Source: Amycolatopsis nigrescens CSC17Ta-90 (lineage in GTDB: Bacteria > Actinomycetota > Actinomycetes > Mycobacteriales > Pseudonocardiaceae). Taken from it: DNA of 64,000 nucleotides. The notes beneath the pieces are model-generated. The model ran no database searches, had not been told where the DNA came from, and worked only from the letters and a program-made list of their open reading frames with translations. The stretch spans positions 5,394,157 to 5,458,156 of the forward strand of contig NZ_ARVW01000001.1 in NCBI RefSeq assembly GCF_000384315.1, in the 5' to 3' direction. Below, in pieces: positions 41,891-50,597 of this stretch; position 1 is the stretch's first letter; the number at the start of each line of letters is the position of its first letter. The translations under genes were made by a program, and so were the position numbers.

Positions 41891-42598
41891 TCAGGAGGCC
41901 GCTGCGTCCACTTCGTTGACCGCGTCCAGCAGTTCTTCCACCACCGGATCGTCCACGGCTTCGCGGATGCACTGCCAGAGCTCGAGGTTCGCTTTCGCCC
42001 AGCGCCCGTACGACGCGGCGGCCTCCGCGTTGTAGAAGTAGAAACCCTGGTCGTGTACGTCCTGCTGCTCGCCGACGATCTTGTCCGCCAGCTCGCGCAG
42101 GCTCAGGTCGTTCTCCTCGAGGTACCGGTGCGAAAGCATCACCGGCGTGATCGGCAACGCCTTGAACAGCGTGTCCGCGTCGCTGAGCGCCTGTCCTTCC
42201 AGCGAGATGTGCGGCCCGCGGGTGCACATCTCGGCCTCGTCGATGATGTCGTCGATCCAGCGCGCCACGTCGTCCGGCACGCCGCAGGCGGACAGCAGGT
42301 CCATCCGCAGGCTGTGCCCGGCGGCGGCGGGCGAGTTGCGCTGCACCAGGTAGTTGACGTCGTGCACCAGGGCGGCGGTCTCCACCACCGAGGTGTTCGC
42401 ACCGTTCTCGGCGGCGAAATAGGCCGCTTTCGCGCGGACGAAGCTGACGTGGTGCCAGCCGTGGAACGGCAGCCTGTCGGCGTACCGCAGGCACAGTCCG
42501 CGGACGCGCCGCTCGATCGACGCCACGGTGCTCTTGGAAATCGTCGCGAAGTCAGGTGTTACGACCTTGTGGTCCGCGACGTTGTGCGGGGCATGCAT
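41891..42598 (-). CDS. HD-domain phosphohydrolase
   Basis: A 235-residue HD-superfamily hydrolase. Metal ligands are visible as His46/His49-50 (FHGWHHV) and His79-Asp80 (ALVHDVNY), with a further acidic helix IDDIIDEAEM and SDADTLFKALP downstream. It may act on a nucleotide or small phosphate. I use ATG 42598, with GGGAGAGG just upstream, over ATG 42610. It is the third gene after a membrane protein and a cupin-like protein on the same strand. Confidence 0.85.
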   Translation of the reverse strand: MHAPHNVADHKVVTPDFATISKSTVASIERRVRGLCLRYADRLPFHGWHHVSFVRAKAAYFAAENGANTSVVETAALVHDVNYLVQRNSPAAAGHSLRMDLLSACGVPDDVARWIDDIIDEAEMCTRGPHISLEGQALSDADTLFKALPITPVMLSHRYLEENDLSLRELADKIVGEQQDVHDQGFYFYNAEAAASYGRWAKANLELWQCIREAVDDPVVEELLDAVNEVDAAAS

Positions 42599-42679
42599 GA
42601 CCTCTCCCATCCCGACCGGTGTGCACAGGCGGGTGGAAGGATCGTAGACGGATTGTGCCGTCCCCTACCTCGTTTTGGG

Positions 42680-43318
42680 TTAAATCTTTTCCGTAAGTTC
42701 CCCCAATCGGGTCTCAACCGGCACATGCCGGTGACTCATTCGGGTCGTTGGATCGTAGGACAAGCTCCACCCGTTCACCGGCCGTGACTTCACCAAAAAG
42801 GTCATCGTGCTGTCCGCCGCTGTCGGAATCCGGTGGAACTCACTGGCCAGCAGCATGCCCGATTGACCCGTTTCGCAAATCTGCCGCCGGTTCAGCACCG
42901 CCGAATTGATCATTTCGGCCTGCTGGTCCAGCTCCGCGTCGTACCTCTCGTGCACATAACCGCCGCGCAGGATCGTGGTGCAGAAGTGATAGCGGTGGTT
43001 GTGCACCGAGTCCGCGTACCCCTGCCGCCAGTCGCGCTGCGGCTTGTACTCGTGCAGCCAGAAGGAGAACGAGTCCGCCGGCTCGTCCAGCAGGCACCAG
43101 GCGAAATGAGTGGTCGTTTCGCGGGAACGGCTGGCCACCACGGCCGCTTGCAACGGGGAAAGCAGGCGCAGATGGTCACGTAGGTGCTCTCGCAACTGAG
43201 GTCTGGCCGCCCAGCGCAGGAACTCCTCGTGCACCAGTTGCCAGCGTTCGGACAGCGGCCCCCGGTTTCGCCTGATCCCCTCAGCGAGATCGATGAGTGC
43301 ACAGGTTCGGGTCAGCAC
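42680..43318 (-). CDS. cupin-like protein of unknown function
   Basis: A 212-residue soluble protein. The central block VHNHRYHFCTTILRGGYVHERY (about 105-125) looks like a cupin metal site, HxHxxxF...G. The C-terminal part has MTFLVKSRPVNGWSLSYDP. This recalls cysteine-dioxygenase-like cupins without clear membership. It starts five bases after the upstream membrane-protein gene and shares its transcript. Function unknown. Confidence 0.72.
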   Translation of the reverse strand: MLTRTCALIDLAEGIRRNRGPLSERWQLVHEEFLRWAARPQLREHLRDHLRLLSPLQAAVVASRSRETTTHFAWCLLDEPADSFSFWLHEYKPQRDWRQGYADSVHNHRYHFCTTILRGGYVHERYDAELDQQAEMINSAVLNRRQICETGQSGMLLASEFHRIPTAADSTMTFLVKSRPVNGWSLSYDPTTRMSHRHVPVETRLGELTEKI

Positions 43319-43323
43319 GACTA

Positions 43324-44352
43324 TCAGCTCTCCAGTTCTGCAGCGGTGGAAAAATCTCGCCGGAACGCGTGGAACCGTTCTTCCAGGTCACGGAACCGGC
43401 GTTCGGACAGGGCCACCCCGGTGATCTTGTGGAAGACGTCCATGAACTCGGCACGGGCGGTGTCCGGGGTGATCTGGAAATGCCGCTCCGAGCGGGCGCG
43501 GCAGACGCGGAGGAACTCGGTGCGCTCCATGTTGTAGATGAACGAGCCCTCGGTGAAACGCAATGTCCGCGGGTACAGCGCACTGGCCCCGCCGACGTCG
43601 CTGTACAGGGTGACCCACACGCTTTCGTCGAACATCTCCAGCCGGTCCAGCGGCGGGTCGCTGACCACGGTGATGTCCACCCGGACGCACCGGCTGCGGG
43701 CCAGGTACAGCCCGACCAGTCCGATCCAGATCTCGTCGTGGAGTCCTTTTTGGATGGTCTCGGAGTCCGCGTCCGCACCTTCCCGCCGCAGCAGGTACCT
43801 CGCCCTGCCGCTGATGGTGGGCGCGTCCTGCGGATCGGCGATCACCGCGCGGAACTCCCACTCCGCGTGCGACAGCAGCAGCCTGGCGGCGGCGTGCCGG
43901 CCGGAGAAGCCGCGGAAGAAGAACTGCCTGGTGTTGCGCAGGTCCTGCATCATCAGGTGGTTGAACGCCGGGTCCGGCTCCGTGGTGGCCTCGAAGACGT
44001 GGGTGGGGAAGAACTCCCGGTTCAGCGACCGGTATTCGTCGCTCAGCTCGCGCAGCGCCTTCCGGCTCTCCTCGATCACCGGTGAGACCAGCGCGCGCTG
44101 GGAGGCGGTCGCGGTGATCAGCGTCTGGCCGAAGCCGACCACCGCCGAGATCATCGTGCCGGTGCCAAGGGAAGTCACCAGTGTCTTCGCGGTGCCGGGG
44201 TCCATCTCGCTGGCGAGCAGCAGGCTGGCGCCGGAGATCACGATCAGCACGAGCAGTAGCAGGCCGGTCCTGGTCCAGAAGAGCTCCTGCAGCGGGTTAC
44301 GGCTGCCCTTGGCGTCCGCCGCCACCACCAGGTCACCTCCTCGGATCGACAC
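43324..44352 (-). CDS. membrane protein with conserved cytoplasmic domain, unknown function
   Basis: A 342-residue protein. Two transmembrane helices lie near residues 29-48 and 55-80 (LLLLVLIVISGASLLLA; TGTMISAVVGFGQTLI). The cytoplasmic part has FFFRGFSGRHAAARLL, then FRAVIADPQDAPTISGRARYLLR, a pattern reminiscent of PLD-like or helical effector domains that follow TM pairs. The end is arginine-rich and helical. It is first in a three-gene operon with the cupin-like and HD genes. I do not recognise a characterised family. Confidence 0.72.
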   Translation of the reverse strand: MSIRGGDLVVAADAKGSRNPLQELFWTRTGLLLLVLIVISGASLLLASEMDPGTAKTLVTSLGTGTMISAVVGFGQTLITATASQRALVSPVIEESRKALRELSDEYRSLNREFFPTHVFEATTEPDPAFNHLMMQDLRNTRQFFFRGFSGRHAAARLLLSHAEWEFRAVIADPQDAPTISGRARYLLRREGADADSETIQKGLHDEIWIGLVGLYLARSRCVRVDITVVSDPPLDRLEMFDESVWVTLYSDVGGASALYPRTLRFTEGSFIYNMERTEFLRVCRARSERHFQITPDTARAEFMDVFHKITGVALSERRFRDLEERFHAFRRDFSTAAELES

Positions 44353-44528
44353 TCGGAAGAAGATCGAACACTGTAAGTGTCGATTTGAGTGCGGTTTGTC
44401 ACCTTACGCGCCCGTAGACGTTGGCGAAATAAGAAATTCGGGGGAAACTACCCACCCATTCGCGAATGCGGACAGTCGCGAACGCGACCCTATGGAGTGG
44501 TGTGGCCGGGCCGTGTCACGAGGACGGC

Positions 44529-45689
44529 TCAACGGCGGCGGCGCCGACGGCGGACCCTCGGTTCCGGCTCGGTGCCAGAGTTTTCCGTTGCCGCGTCCTC
44601 GGCCGATTTCGCCTTGGCTGAGTCCGGTTCCAGGCCGAGCATCTCGGCGGCGAGCTGCTGCGAGCCGGCGAACATGCCGGTGGGCCCCGGTTTGGCGCGG
44701 CGCAGCGCATACGGCCGGAGCCTGTTGTAACCGCGTACCGACACCGGCCGCCGCGGCCGCAGCTCGTAGCCGGGCTCGTCCTCCAGCAGGGCGGCCATTT
44801 CCTTGTCCACCAGGATGGTGCCGGGGCGGGCCAGCGAGGTCAGCCTGGCGGCGAGGTTGACCACCGAGCCGTAGACGTCGCCGAACCGGCTCAGGATCCG
44901 GCCCGACGCCATCCCCGCCCGCACCGACGGAAGCTCCTCGTCCGCGGAGGTGCGGGCGGTCAGCGTCAGTGCGATCTCGGCGCCGGCCTCCGCGGAGTCG
45001 GTGACGAACAGGACCTCGTCGCCGATCATCTTGACCACCTGGCCGCGGTGGTCCGCGACCACCTCGGTGGCCAGCGCCTCGAAGGCCTCCAGCACCGCGC
45101 TGAGCTCGTTCTCGTCGACCTGCCTGGTCAGCCGGGTGTAGCCGACCATGTCCACAAACCCGACCACCTCGGTGCGCGTCTCCAGGTCCTCGTCCGGGGC
45201 GGCCAGGGCGCGGCCGGCGTAGGCGGCCAGGTGCCGCCGCCACACGTAGTTCTGGGCGCGTTCGAGTTCCGGCAGCAGCCCGTCCACCAGCCGGGCGACC
45301 TGCACGTCGTCGCCGCCGAAGTCCGGGTTCCCGGTGATCAGCGTCCACAGCAGGTGCACCTGCCACTCGGCCAGCCGCGACAGGTGCTGGCCGAGCGCCC
45401 TGGTCACCGACACCTCGATCTCGGGCTCGATCAGCCCGGCCCGGACCAGCTGATCCGTTGTCCGCATCGCGGCGAGGTCGGCGTCGGTGAAGACCACTTC
45501 GTCATCGCCGACGGTGGCGAATCCGAGCGCCCGCCACAGCCGTTTCGACCGTTCCGGTGGCACGCCGGCCAGCTCCGCGATCTGGAGCCGGGTGTACTTG
45601 CGCTCACCACCGAGCAGGATGCGTTCCAGGCGGCGCTGCAACGCGTCCAGGGGTTCAGGGCTTCCGGAGTCGTCCCGTTCCTCGCGCAC
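44529..45689 (-). CDS. class III adenylate cyclase with N-terminal regulatory domain
   Basis: A 386-residue cyclase of the Rv1264 type. The N-terminal half (about 1-190) is a helical regulatory domain with a MerR-like beginning (YTRLQIAELAGVP). The catalytic domain runs from about 195: GFVDMVGYTRLTRQ has the first metal Asp, VKMIGDEVLFV the second, and GSVVNLAARLTSLA the transition-state region. The homologue in mycobacteria is pH-sensitive; that is not visible here. The tail is arginine-rich. The gene starts eight bases after the Usp gene and is co-transcribed with it. Confidence 0.93.
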   Translation of the reverse strand: MREERDDSGSPEPLDALQRRLERILLGGERKYTRLQIAELAGVPPERSKRLWRALGFATVGDDEVVFTDADLAAMRTTDQLVRAGLIEPEIEVSVTRALGQHLSRLAEWQVHLLWTLITGNPDFGGDDVQVARLVDGLLPELERAQNYVWRRHLAAYAGRALAAPDEDLETRTEVVGFVDMVGYTRLTRQVDENELSAVLEAFEALATEVVADHRGQVVKMIGDEVLFVTDSAEAGAEIALTLTARTSADEELPSVRAGMASGRILSRFGDVYGSVVNLAARLTSLARPGTILVDKEMAALLEDEPGYELRPRRPVSVRGYNRLRPYALRRAKPGPTGMFAGSQQLAAEMLGLEPDSAKAKSAEDAATENSGTEPEPRVRRRRRRR

Positions 45690-45697
45690 GGTGTGCG

Positions 45698-46147
45698 TTA
45701 CGTGGTGTGCACGATGAGCACGTCCACGCCCGACTTGCGGGCCACCTCGGAGGGCACCGAGCCGAGGATGCGGCCGGTCAGCGTGTTCAGCCCGCGGTTG
45801 CCGACCACGAGCAGGTCCGCCGAGCGGTCGGAGACCACCTTGCGCAGCGACTCGACCGGGTCGCCGACCACCGGCACGGTCTCGATCTTGGTGGCGCCCA
45901 CCTTCACCGCGCGGTCCCTGGCGCTCTGCAGGGTGTCCTCGGCCGGTGCCGAGCCGACCACCTGGTAGGCCTCGTCGCGGAGCACGTCCTGCGCCTTCTC
46001 CACGTCGTGCTTGCCGGCCGGGTAGTAGGCGCAGGCGATCACGAGCGTCGCGCCGGAGTCGGCGGCGACGCCCGCCGCCCTGTCCACCGCGGCGAACGAC
46101 GATTCCGAGCCGTCGGTACCGACGACTACGGTCTGGTATGCGGCCAT
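45698..46147 (-). CDS. universal stress protein (UspA family)
   Basis: A 149-residue single-domain Usp. The ATP-binding motif G-x2-G-x9-G-S is intact in VVGNRGLNTLTGRILGSVPSEVARKSG. The start VVVGTDGSESSFAAVDRA is typical. Eight bases separate it from the downstream adenylate cyclase gene, so ATP/cAMP signalling and stress response are linked in one operon. The precise role is unknown. Confidence 0.94.
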   Translation of the reverse strand: MAAYQTVVVGTDGSESSFAAVDRAAGVAADSGATLVIACAYYPAGKHDVEKAQDVLRDEAYQVVGSAPAEDTLQSARDRAVKVGATKIETVPVVGDPVESLRKVVSDRSADLLVVGNRGLNTLTGRILGSVPSEVARKSGVDVLIVHTT

Positions 46148-46191
46148 CCGAGTCCTCCAGCGAAGATCAATGAGAGGTTCGCGTGGTTAGG

Positions 46192-47328
46192 TTACTCGCC
46201 AGTCGGGTTGTTCGCCGCAGCACCACTCGGCTTGTTCGCCCGCGGTCGTCCCGGGCTCGGTTTCGGCTGGCCCGCTGCTGTCGCCGACGCTGACGACGCT
46301 GCCGCGGGTTTCGGCTTCCGGCCCTCGGCCGCCGGCTCGGTCTCCACCAGCACGCTCGCCGCCTCGGCCAGCACGGCCCTCGCCGACGTGACCTGCTCGG
46401 CGATGTTGTTGCGCAGCACGCGCAGCGCTTCCACCCGTTCCGAGGCCTGGTTGATCCGGCGGTTGGACTCCTCGGTGGCCTCGCGCACCCGCCGGTTCGC
46501 CTCGTCGGCGGCCTCGGCGAGGCGTGCGTTCGCCTCGTTCGTCGAGTCCTGCTTGCGCCGGTTGGCGGCCTCGATCGACTCGCGCTGCCGCCGCTCGATC
46601 TCCGTCGTCGCGGCGGTCTGCTCCTCGGCCACCTTCTTCCGGATCGCGGCGGCTTCGTCGGTGGCCTCGCGCAGCCGGCGCTCGGCCTCCGCCTTGCTGG
46701 CCGACTCCTGCTCGGCGAGCGCCCGCATGGCCTCCGTGCGACGGGAGGCCATCGCGATCTCGAAGTCCTCCTCGACCGAGATGCGGCGCTGCTCGGACTC
46801 GGCGTCGAGCCGGTCGCGCTCCTCCTTGGCCTTGGTGGTGATGGTCTCGGCCTCGGCGCGCGCCTTCTCCAACACGCCCCGGTGCTCGGCCTCCATCTCC
46901 TTGCGCCGGAGGTCGAGCTCGGTCAGCAGCTGCTCGTAGCGGGCGCGCATCGCGCTGGCATCGGTCTCCGCCTTCGCCCGGATGTGCCCGGCCTCGGCTT
47001 CGGCGCGGGCCCTGGTGTCGGCGGCCTCGTCCTGGGCGAGCCGCAGCATCCGCTGCAGCCGCTCGGACAGACCTTCGATGCTGGTCGGCGGCTGGGCCAG
47101 CCGTTCCACCTGGCCGCGCAGGTCGTCCAGCTCGATCCTGGACTGCTCCAGCTGACGGGCCAGGTCGCCGGACTGCGAGATGGCCGCGTCCCGGTCCGCG
47201 GTCAGCAGCTTGAGGTCCGCGTCCAGGCGTTCCAGATGTTCGTCGACCTGGGCCCGGTTGTAGCCGCGCTTCATCAAATCGAAGCCGGCGCCCAGCGGTA
47301 CTAGCTCCCGTTCGTCGCCAAGGCTCAT
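46192..47328 (-). CDS. DivIVA-domain coiled-coil protein (FilP-like)
   Basis: A 378-residue cytoskeletal-type protein. The N-terminal GFDLMKRGYNRAQVDEHLERLDADLKLL is a DivIVA membrane/curvature domain. It is followed by a long coiled coil (about 60-320) extremely rich in Glu, Arg and Ala with 'AEAE' periodicity, and an Ala/Pro-rich tail. It resembles FilP and other 'cellulose-binding' coiled-coil proteins of actinomycetes, which act near growing tips. It is not Wag31 itself, because the N-terminal block differs and cell-division genes are absent. Confidence 0.88.
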   Translation of the reverse strand: MSLGDERELVPLGAGFDLMKRGYNRAQVDEHLERLDADLKLLTADRDAAISQSGDLARQLEQSRIELDDLRGQVERLAQPPTSIEGLSERLQRMLRLAQDEAADTRARAEAEAGHIRAKAETDASAMRARYEQLLTELDLRRKEMEAEHRGVLEKARAEAETITTKAKEERDRLDAESEQRRISVEEDFEIAMASRRTEAMRALAEQESASKAEAERRLREATDEAAAIRKKVAEEQTAATTEIERRQRESIEAANRRKQDSTNEANARLAEAADEANRRVREATEESNRRINQASERVEALRVLRNNIAEQVTSARAVLAEAASVLVETEPAAEGRKPKPAAASSASATAAGQPKPSPGRPRANKPSGAAANNPTGE

Positions 47329-47405
47329 GGGCGAAAGCCTAGCCGTTCACGGAAGGGGGCCGCACGACCGAGGTACACCGAACTCACACGCGTCGGTTCA
47401 GGCGC

Positions 47406-48755
47406 TCAGACTCCGCGGAACGTGTTGATCGCGGCCAGGTGCTTTTCGCGCAGTTCCTGGTCGTGCACCCCGAGTCCGTCCTCCGGCGCGAGGCAGCGCA
47501 CGCCGACCTTTCCCTGATGCGCGTTGCGATGCACGTCGAGCGCGGCCTGCCCGGTCTCCTCCAGCGAGTAGGTCCTGGACAGCGTCGGATGGATCAGTCC
47601 CTTGGCGATCAGCCGGTTCGCCTCCCACGACTCGCGGTAGTTGGCGAAGTGCGAGCCGATGATCCGCTTGAGGTTCATCCACAGGTAGCGGTTGTCGAAC
47701 TGGTGCAGATAGCCGGAGGTGGAGGCGCAGGTGACGATCGTGCCGCCCTTGCGCGCCGCGTAGACCGAGGCGCCGAAGGTCTCCCGGCCGGGATGTTCGA
47801 ACACGATGTCCGGGTCGTCGCCGCCGGTCAGCTCCCGGATTTTGGCGCCGAACCGCTGCCACTCCCCGGGGTCCTGCTCGTGCTCGTTCTTCCAGAACTG
47901 GTAGCCCTCCGCGTTGCGGTCGATGACCAGCTCGGCCCCCATCCGGCGGCAGATCTCGGCCTTCTCCGGGCTGGACACCACGCACACCGGGATCGCGCCG
48001 CCGTTCAGCGCGAACTGGGTGGCGTAGGAGCCGAGGCCACCGGAGGCGCCCCAGATCAGCACCACGTCACCCTGTTTCATGTCCGCGCCGTTGCGCGAGA
48101 CCAGCTGCCGGTACGCGGTGGAGTTGACCAGCCCGGGGGAGGCGGCCTCCTCCCAGGTGAGGTGGCCCGGCTTCGGCATCAGCTGGTTGGCCTTGACCAG
48201 CGCGATCTCGGCGAGCCCGCCGAAGTTGGTCTCGAAGCCCCAGATCCGCTGCTCGGTGTCCATCATCGTGTCGTTGTGCCCGTCCGGGCTTTCCAGCTCC
48301 ACGTTGAGGCAGTGCGCCACCACTTCGTCGCCGGGCTGCCAGCTGTGCACCCCGGCCCCGGTGCGCAGCACCACGCCGGACAGGTCCGAGCCCACCACGT
48401 GATAGGGCAGGTCGTGCCGCTTGGCCAGCGGTGAGAGCCGGCCGTACTTCTTGAGGAACTTGAAGGTGGGCAGCGGCTCGAAGATCGAGGTCCACACCGT
48501 GTTGTAGTTGATCGCGCTGGCCATCACCGCGACCAGCGCCTCGCCGGGGCCCAGCTCCGGGGTGGGCACCTCGTCGACGTGCAGCGACTTGCGCGGGTCC
48601 TTGTCCCGGCTGGCCAGTCCCTCGAACATGTCGACCTCGTCGGCGTGCACGGTGACCCCGCGATAGCTCTCCGGGACCGGGAGCGACCCCACCTCGGCCG
48701 GGTTACCGGACAGGATGGCCTGCTGGATCTGGCTGAGCTGACTCGCCGGCGCCAT
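47406..48755 (-). CDS. ccr: crotonyl-CoA carboxylase/reductase
   Basis: A 449-residue MDR enzyme that reductively carboxylates crotonyl-CoA to ethylmalonyl-CoA with NADPH. Diagnostic segments are AINYNTVWTSIFEPLPTF near residues 80-97, VVGSDLSGVVLRTG, CLNVELESPDGHNDTMMD and LIWGASGGLGSYATQ, then DIVFEHPGRETFGAS for CO2/CoA binding. The length matches the family. GGAGGTC lies before ATG 48755. With the nearby epimerase, MeaB and thiolase it feeds ethylmalonyl- and methylmalonyl-CoA metabolism or polyketide extender units. Confidence 0.97.
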   Translation of the reverse strand: MAPASQLSQIQQAILSGNPAEVGSLPVPESYRGVTVHADEVDMFEGLASRDKDPRKSLHVDEVPTPELGPGEALVAVMASAINYNTVWTSIFEPLPTFKFLKKYGRLSPLAKRHDLPYHVVGSDLSGVVLRTGAGVHSWQPGDEVVAHCLNVELESPDGHNDTMMDTEQRIWGFETNFGGLAEIALVKANQLMPKPGHLTWEEAASPGLVNSTAYRQLVSRNGADMKQGDVVLIWGASGGLGSYATQFALNGGAIPVCVVSSPEKAEICRRMGAELVIDRNAEGYQFWKNEHEQDPGEWQRFGAKIRELTGGDDPDIVFEHPGRETFGASVYAARKGGTIVTCASTSGYLHQFDNRYLWMNLKRIIGSHFANYRESWEANRLIAKGLIHPTLSRTYSLEETGQAALDVHRNAHQGKVGVRCLAPEDGLGVHDQELREKHLAAINTFRGV

Positions 48756-48964
48756 GGCGACCTCCAGGGGGAGTGGGTCTCGGGAACTGGGGTGGAAACT
48801 ACTGGCCGGTAACCAAGCGCACAACCGGAGGAGAGCTACGGCACTCGGACACCGCCCGACCGGGTCAAGATGTGACCGAGAATAATTGACCGGCCGGCCA
48901 ACCAAGGCGGATGATGGGGGATGAGACCGCGAGACACACGGTTTCCCTGTTGGAGGTGATCAAG

Positions 48965-49336
48965 ATGGCCGAAACCTCGGCGCGTCCGTGGACCCGCCCG
49001 CATGACTGGGCCGAAGTCGTGCTCGGCGTGGTCGCGGTGCTCTCGCCGCTGTGGATGGACACCGACAACGCCGCGATGTGGACCCTGATCGTGCTCGGCG
49101 CGCTGGTCGCCCTGGACGGGCTCGTCTCGCTCGCCATGCCCGGCATGGTCTACGGCGAGGGCATCCAGATCGTGCTCGGCGCACTGATGTTCATCTCGCC
49201 GTGGGCGATGAGCTACACCGAGATGACAGGGGCGTCGTGGACCTCCTGGATCATCGGCGTACTGACCGTCGTGGTCGGCGCCGCCGCGCTGCCGATCGCC
49301 AACGCCGTGCACAGCGGGATGGCAGGCCAGCACTGA
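48965..49336 (+). CDS. SPW-repeat integral membrane protein
   Basis: A 123-residue membrane protein with four helices forming two SPW repeats (VLSPLWMD and ISPWAMS). The ribosome site GGAGGTGATC is nearly perfect and lies five bases before ATG 48965. Function unknown; such proteins occur widely in actinobacteria. It is divergent from ccr and is followed 65 bp later by a TetR gene. Confidence 0.9.
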   Translation: MAETSARPWTRPHDWAEVVLGVVAVLSPLWMDTDNAAMWTLIVLGALVALDGLVSLAMPGMVYGEGIQIVLGALMFISPWAMSYTEMTGASWTSWIIGVLTVVVGAAALPIANAVHSGMAGQH

Positions 49337-49401
49337 CCCAGCGACGTCTCGGGCCCACGACTTGTACGGTTGTGGGCCCGAGCGCGCGGAGGGGGACAGG
49401 C

Positions 49402-49977
49402 GTGAAGAAGGAGACGGCGCGAGAGCGCATTCTGGCCGCCGCCGAGGAGCTGTTCGCGGACGCCGGCTTCGACGCCACCCCGACCTCCCGGATCGCCGAG
49501 CGCGCCGGGGTGCCGAAGGGCTTGGTGCACTACTACTTCCGGCGCAAGACCGACCTGCTCACCGCGCTGGTCGAGCGGCTGCCGGACGAGCACGTGGAAC
49601 CGGCCAGCGTGGTGGTCCCCGGTGACATCGCGGAAAGCCTGCGCCGGCTGGTCGCCGAGCTGGACCGGCGGCTGAGCGCGTCGCGGATGCTGTCGCACCT
49701 GCTCTGGCGGGAGGCGGACACGCACCTCGCGGTGCGCGACGCGCTGCACGAGCGGTACCGGACGCTGGTCGGCCAGGTGCGCGCGGTGATCGTCGCGGCC
49801 GCGGTGGGCGGGCTGGCGATGGCCGACGTGGACAGCGCGTCCGGCTTGCTCGCGCTCGCGGTGAGCTACCGGCACTCGGTCGCCCGGCACGTGGTGGACG
49901 ACCGGCCGGACGAGATGGAGCGCGAGCTGACCTTCATCGCCGAGGCCCTCACCGCCCGCACCACCGGTCGTGAGTGA
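49402..49977 (+). CDS. TetR-family regulator
   Basis: A 191-residue TetR protein starting VKKETARERILAAAEELFAD, with the helix-turn-helix TSRIAERAGVPKGLVHYYFRRKTDLL at about residues 28-53. GGAGGGGGACAG precedes the GTG at 49402. Target genes are unknown; the SPW gene upstream and the acyl-CoA genes nearby are candidates. Its stop codon lies inside a long terminator hairpin. Confidence 0.92.
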   Translation: MKKETARERILAAAEELFADAGFDATPTSRIAERAGVPKGLVHYYFRRKTDLLTALVERLPDEHVEPASVVVPGDIAESLRRLVAELDRRLSASRMLSHLLWREADTHLAVRDALHERYRTLVGQVRAVIVAAAVGGLAMADVDSASGLLALAVSYRHSVARHVVDDRPDEMERELTFIAEALTARTTGRE

Positions 49978-50010
49978 AAAACGTTGCCCTGGCAACACTT
50001 TTCACTCACG
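49969..50010. terminator. bidirectional terminator between TetR and epimerase genes
   Basis: A 42-base near-perfect hairpin: CGTGAGTGAAAA pairs with TTTTCACTCACG, an inner stem GTTGCC/GGCAAC follows, with one pair of mismatches. A- and T-tracts flank both sides, so it can stop transcription from either side. It includes the TetR stop codon. Confidence 0.88.
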
Positions 50011-50030
50011 AGGGCTGACCTGCGAAAACG

Positions 50031-50471
50031 TCAGGGAGCGGGTTCCACCAGCTCGACGAGTACGCCGCCGGCGTCCTTGGGGTGCACGAAGTTCACCCGG
50101 CTGTTCGCGGTACCGCGCTTGGCCTCGTCGTAGAGCAGCTTCAGGCCCTTTGCCCGCAGCGCCGCCGCGGCGGCGTCCACATCGGACACCCGGTAGGCGA
50201 GCTGCTGGAGGCCGGGCCCCTTGTTGTCCAGGAACTTGCCGATCGCCGAGTCCTCCCGCAGCGGGGCGAGCAGCTGGATCGCGGTGCCGTAGCCGGCGTC
50301 GCCGGGTGCGTGCAGCATCGCTTCGCGCACGCCCTGCTCTTCGTTCTCCTCGGTGTGGGTGGCCTCCATGCCGAAGGTGTCGGTGTAGAACTTGATCGCC
50401 TTGTCCAGGTCCGGTACGGCGACCCCTACATGGTCGATCGCGGTGACAAAGGGTGCTAGGGCGTCGTTCAT
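50031..50471 (-). CDS. mce: methylmalonyl-CoA epimerase
   Basis: A 146-residue glyoxalase-fold enzyme: AIDHVGVAVPDLDKAIKFY carries the first metal His, and VNFVHPKDAGGVLVELVEP at the C-terminus carries the second His and the Glu ligand. It interconverts (2S)- and (2R)-methylmalonyl-CoA. It is divergent from the thiolase gene and near meaB and ccr, consistent with a propionyl/ethylmalonyl-CoA module. Confidence 0.95.
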   Translation of the reverse strand: MNDALAPFVTAIDHVGVAVPDLDKAIKFYTDTFGMEATHTEENEEQGVREAMLHAPGDAGYGTAIQLLAPLREDSAIGKFLDNKGPGLQQLAYRVSDVDAAAAALRAKGLKLLYDEAKRGTANSRVNFVHPKDAGGVLVELVEPAP

Positions 50472-50597
50472 GGTTTCGCAGGGTAGTGCGCGTGCCGCCG
50501 TCGCCCACGTGCCGCCGCTCACACTGTCGCGGTTCAGATCCTTGACTCGACGGTATGGTCGCTGGGTTGGTCCAGCGCCGAGGCTTGGAGGAATGTC

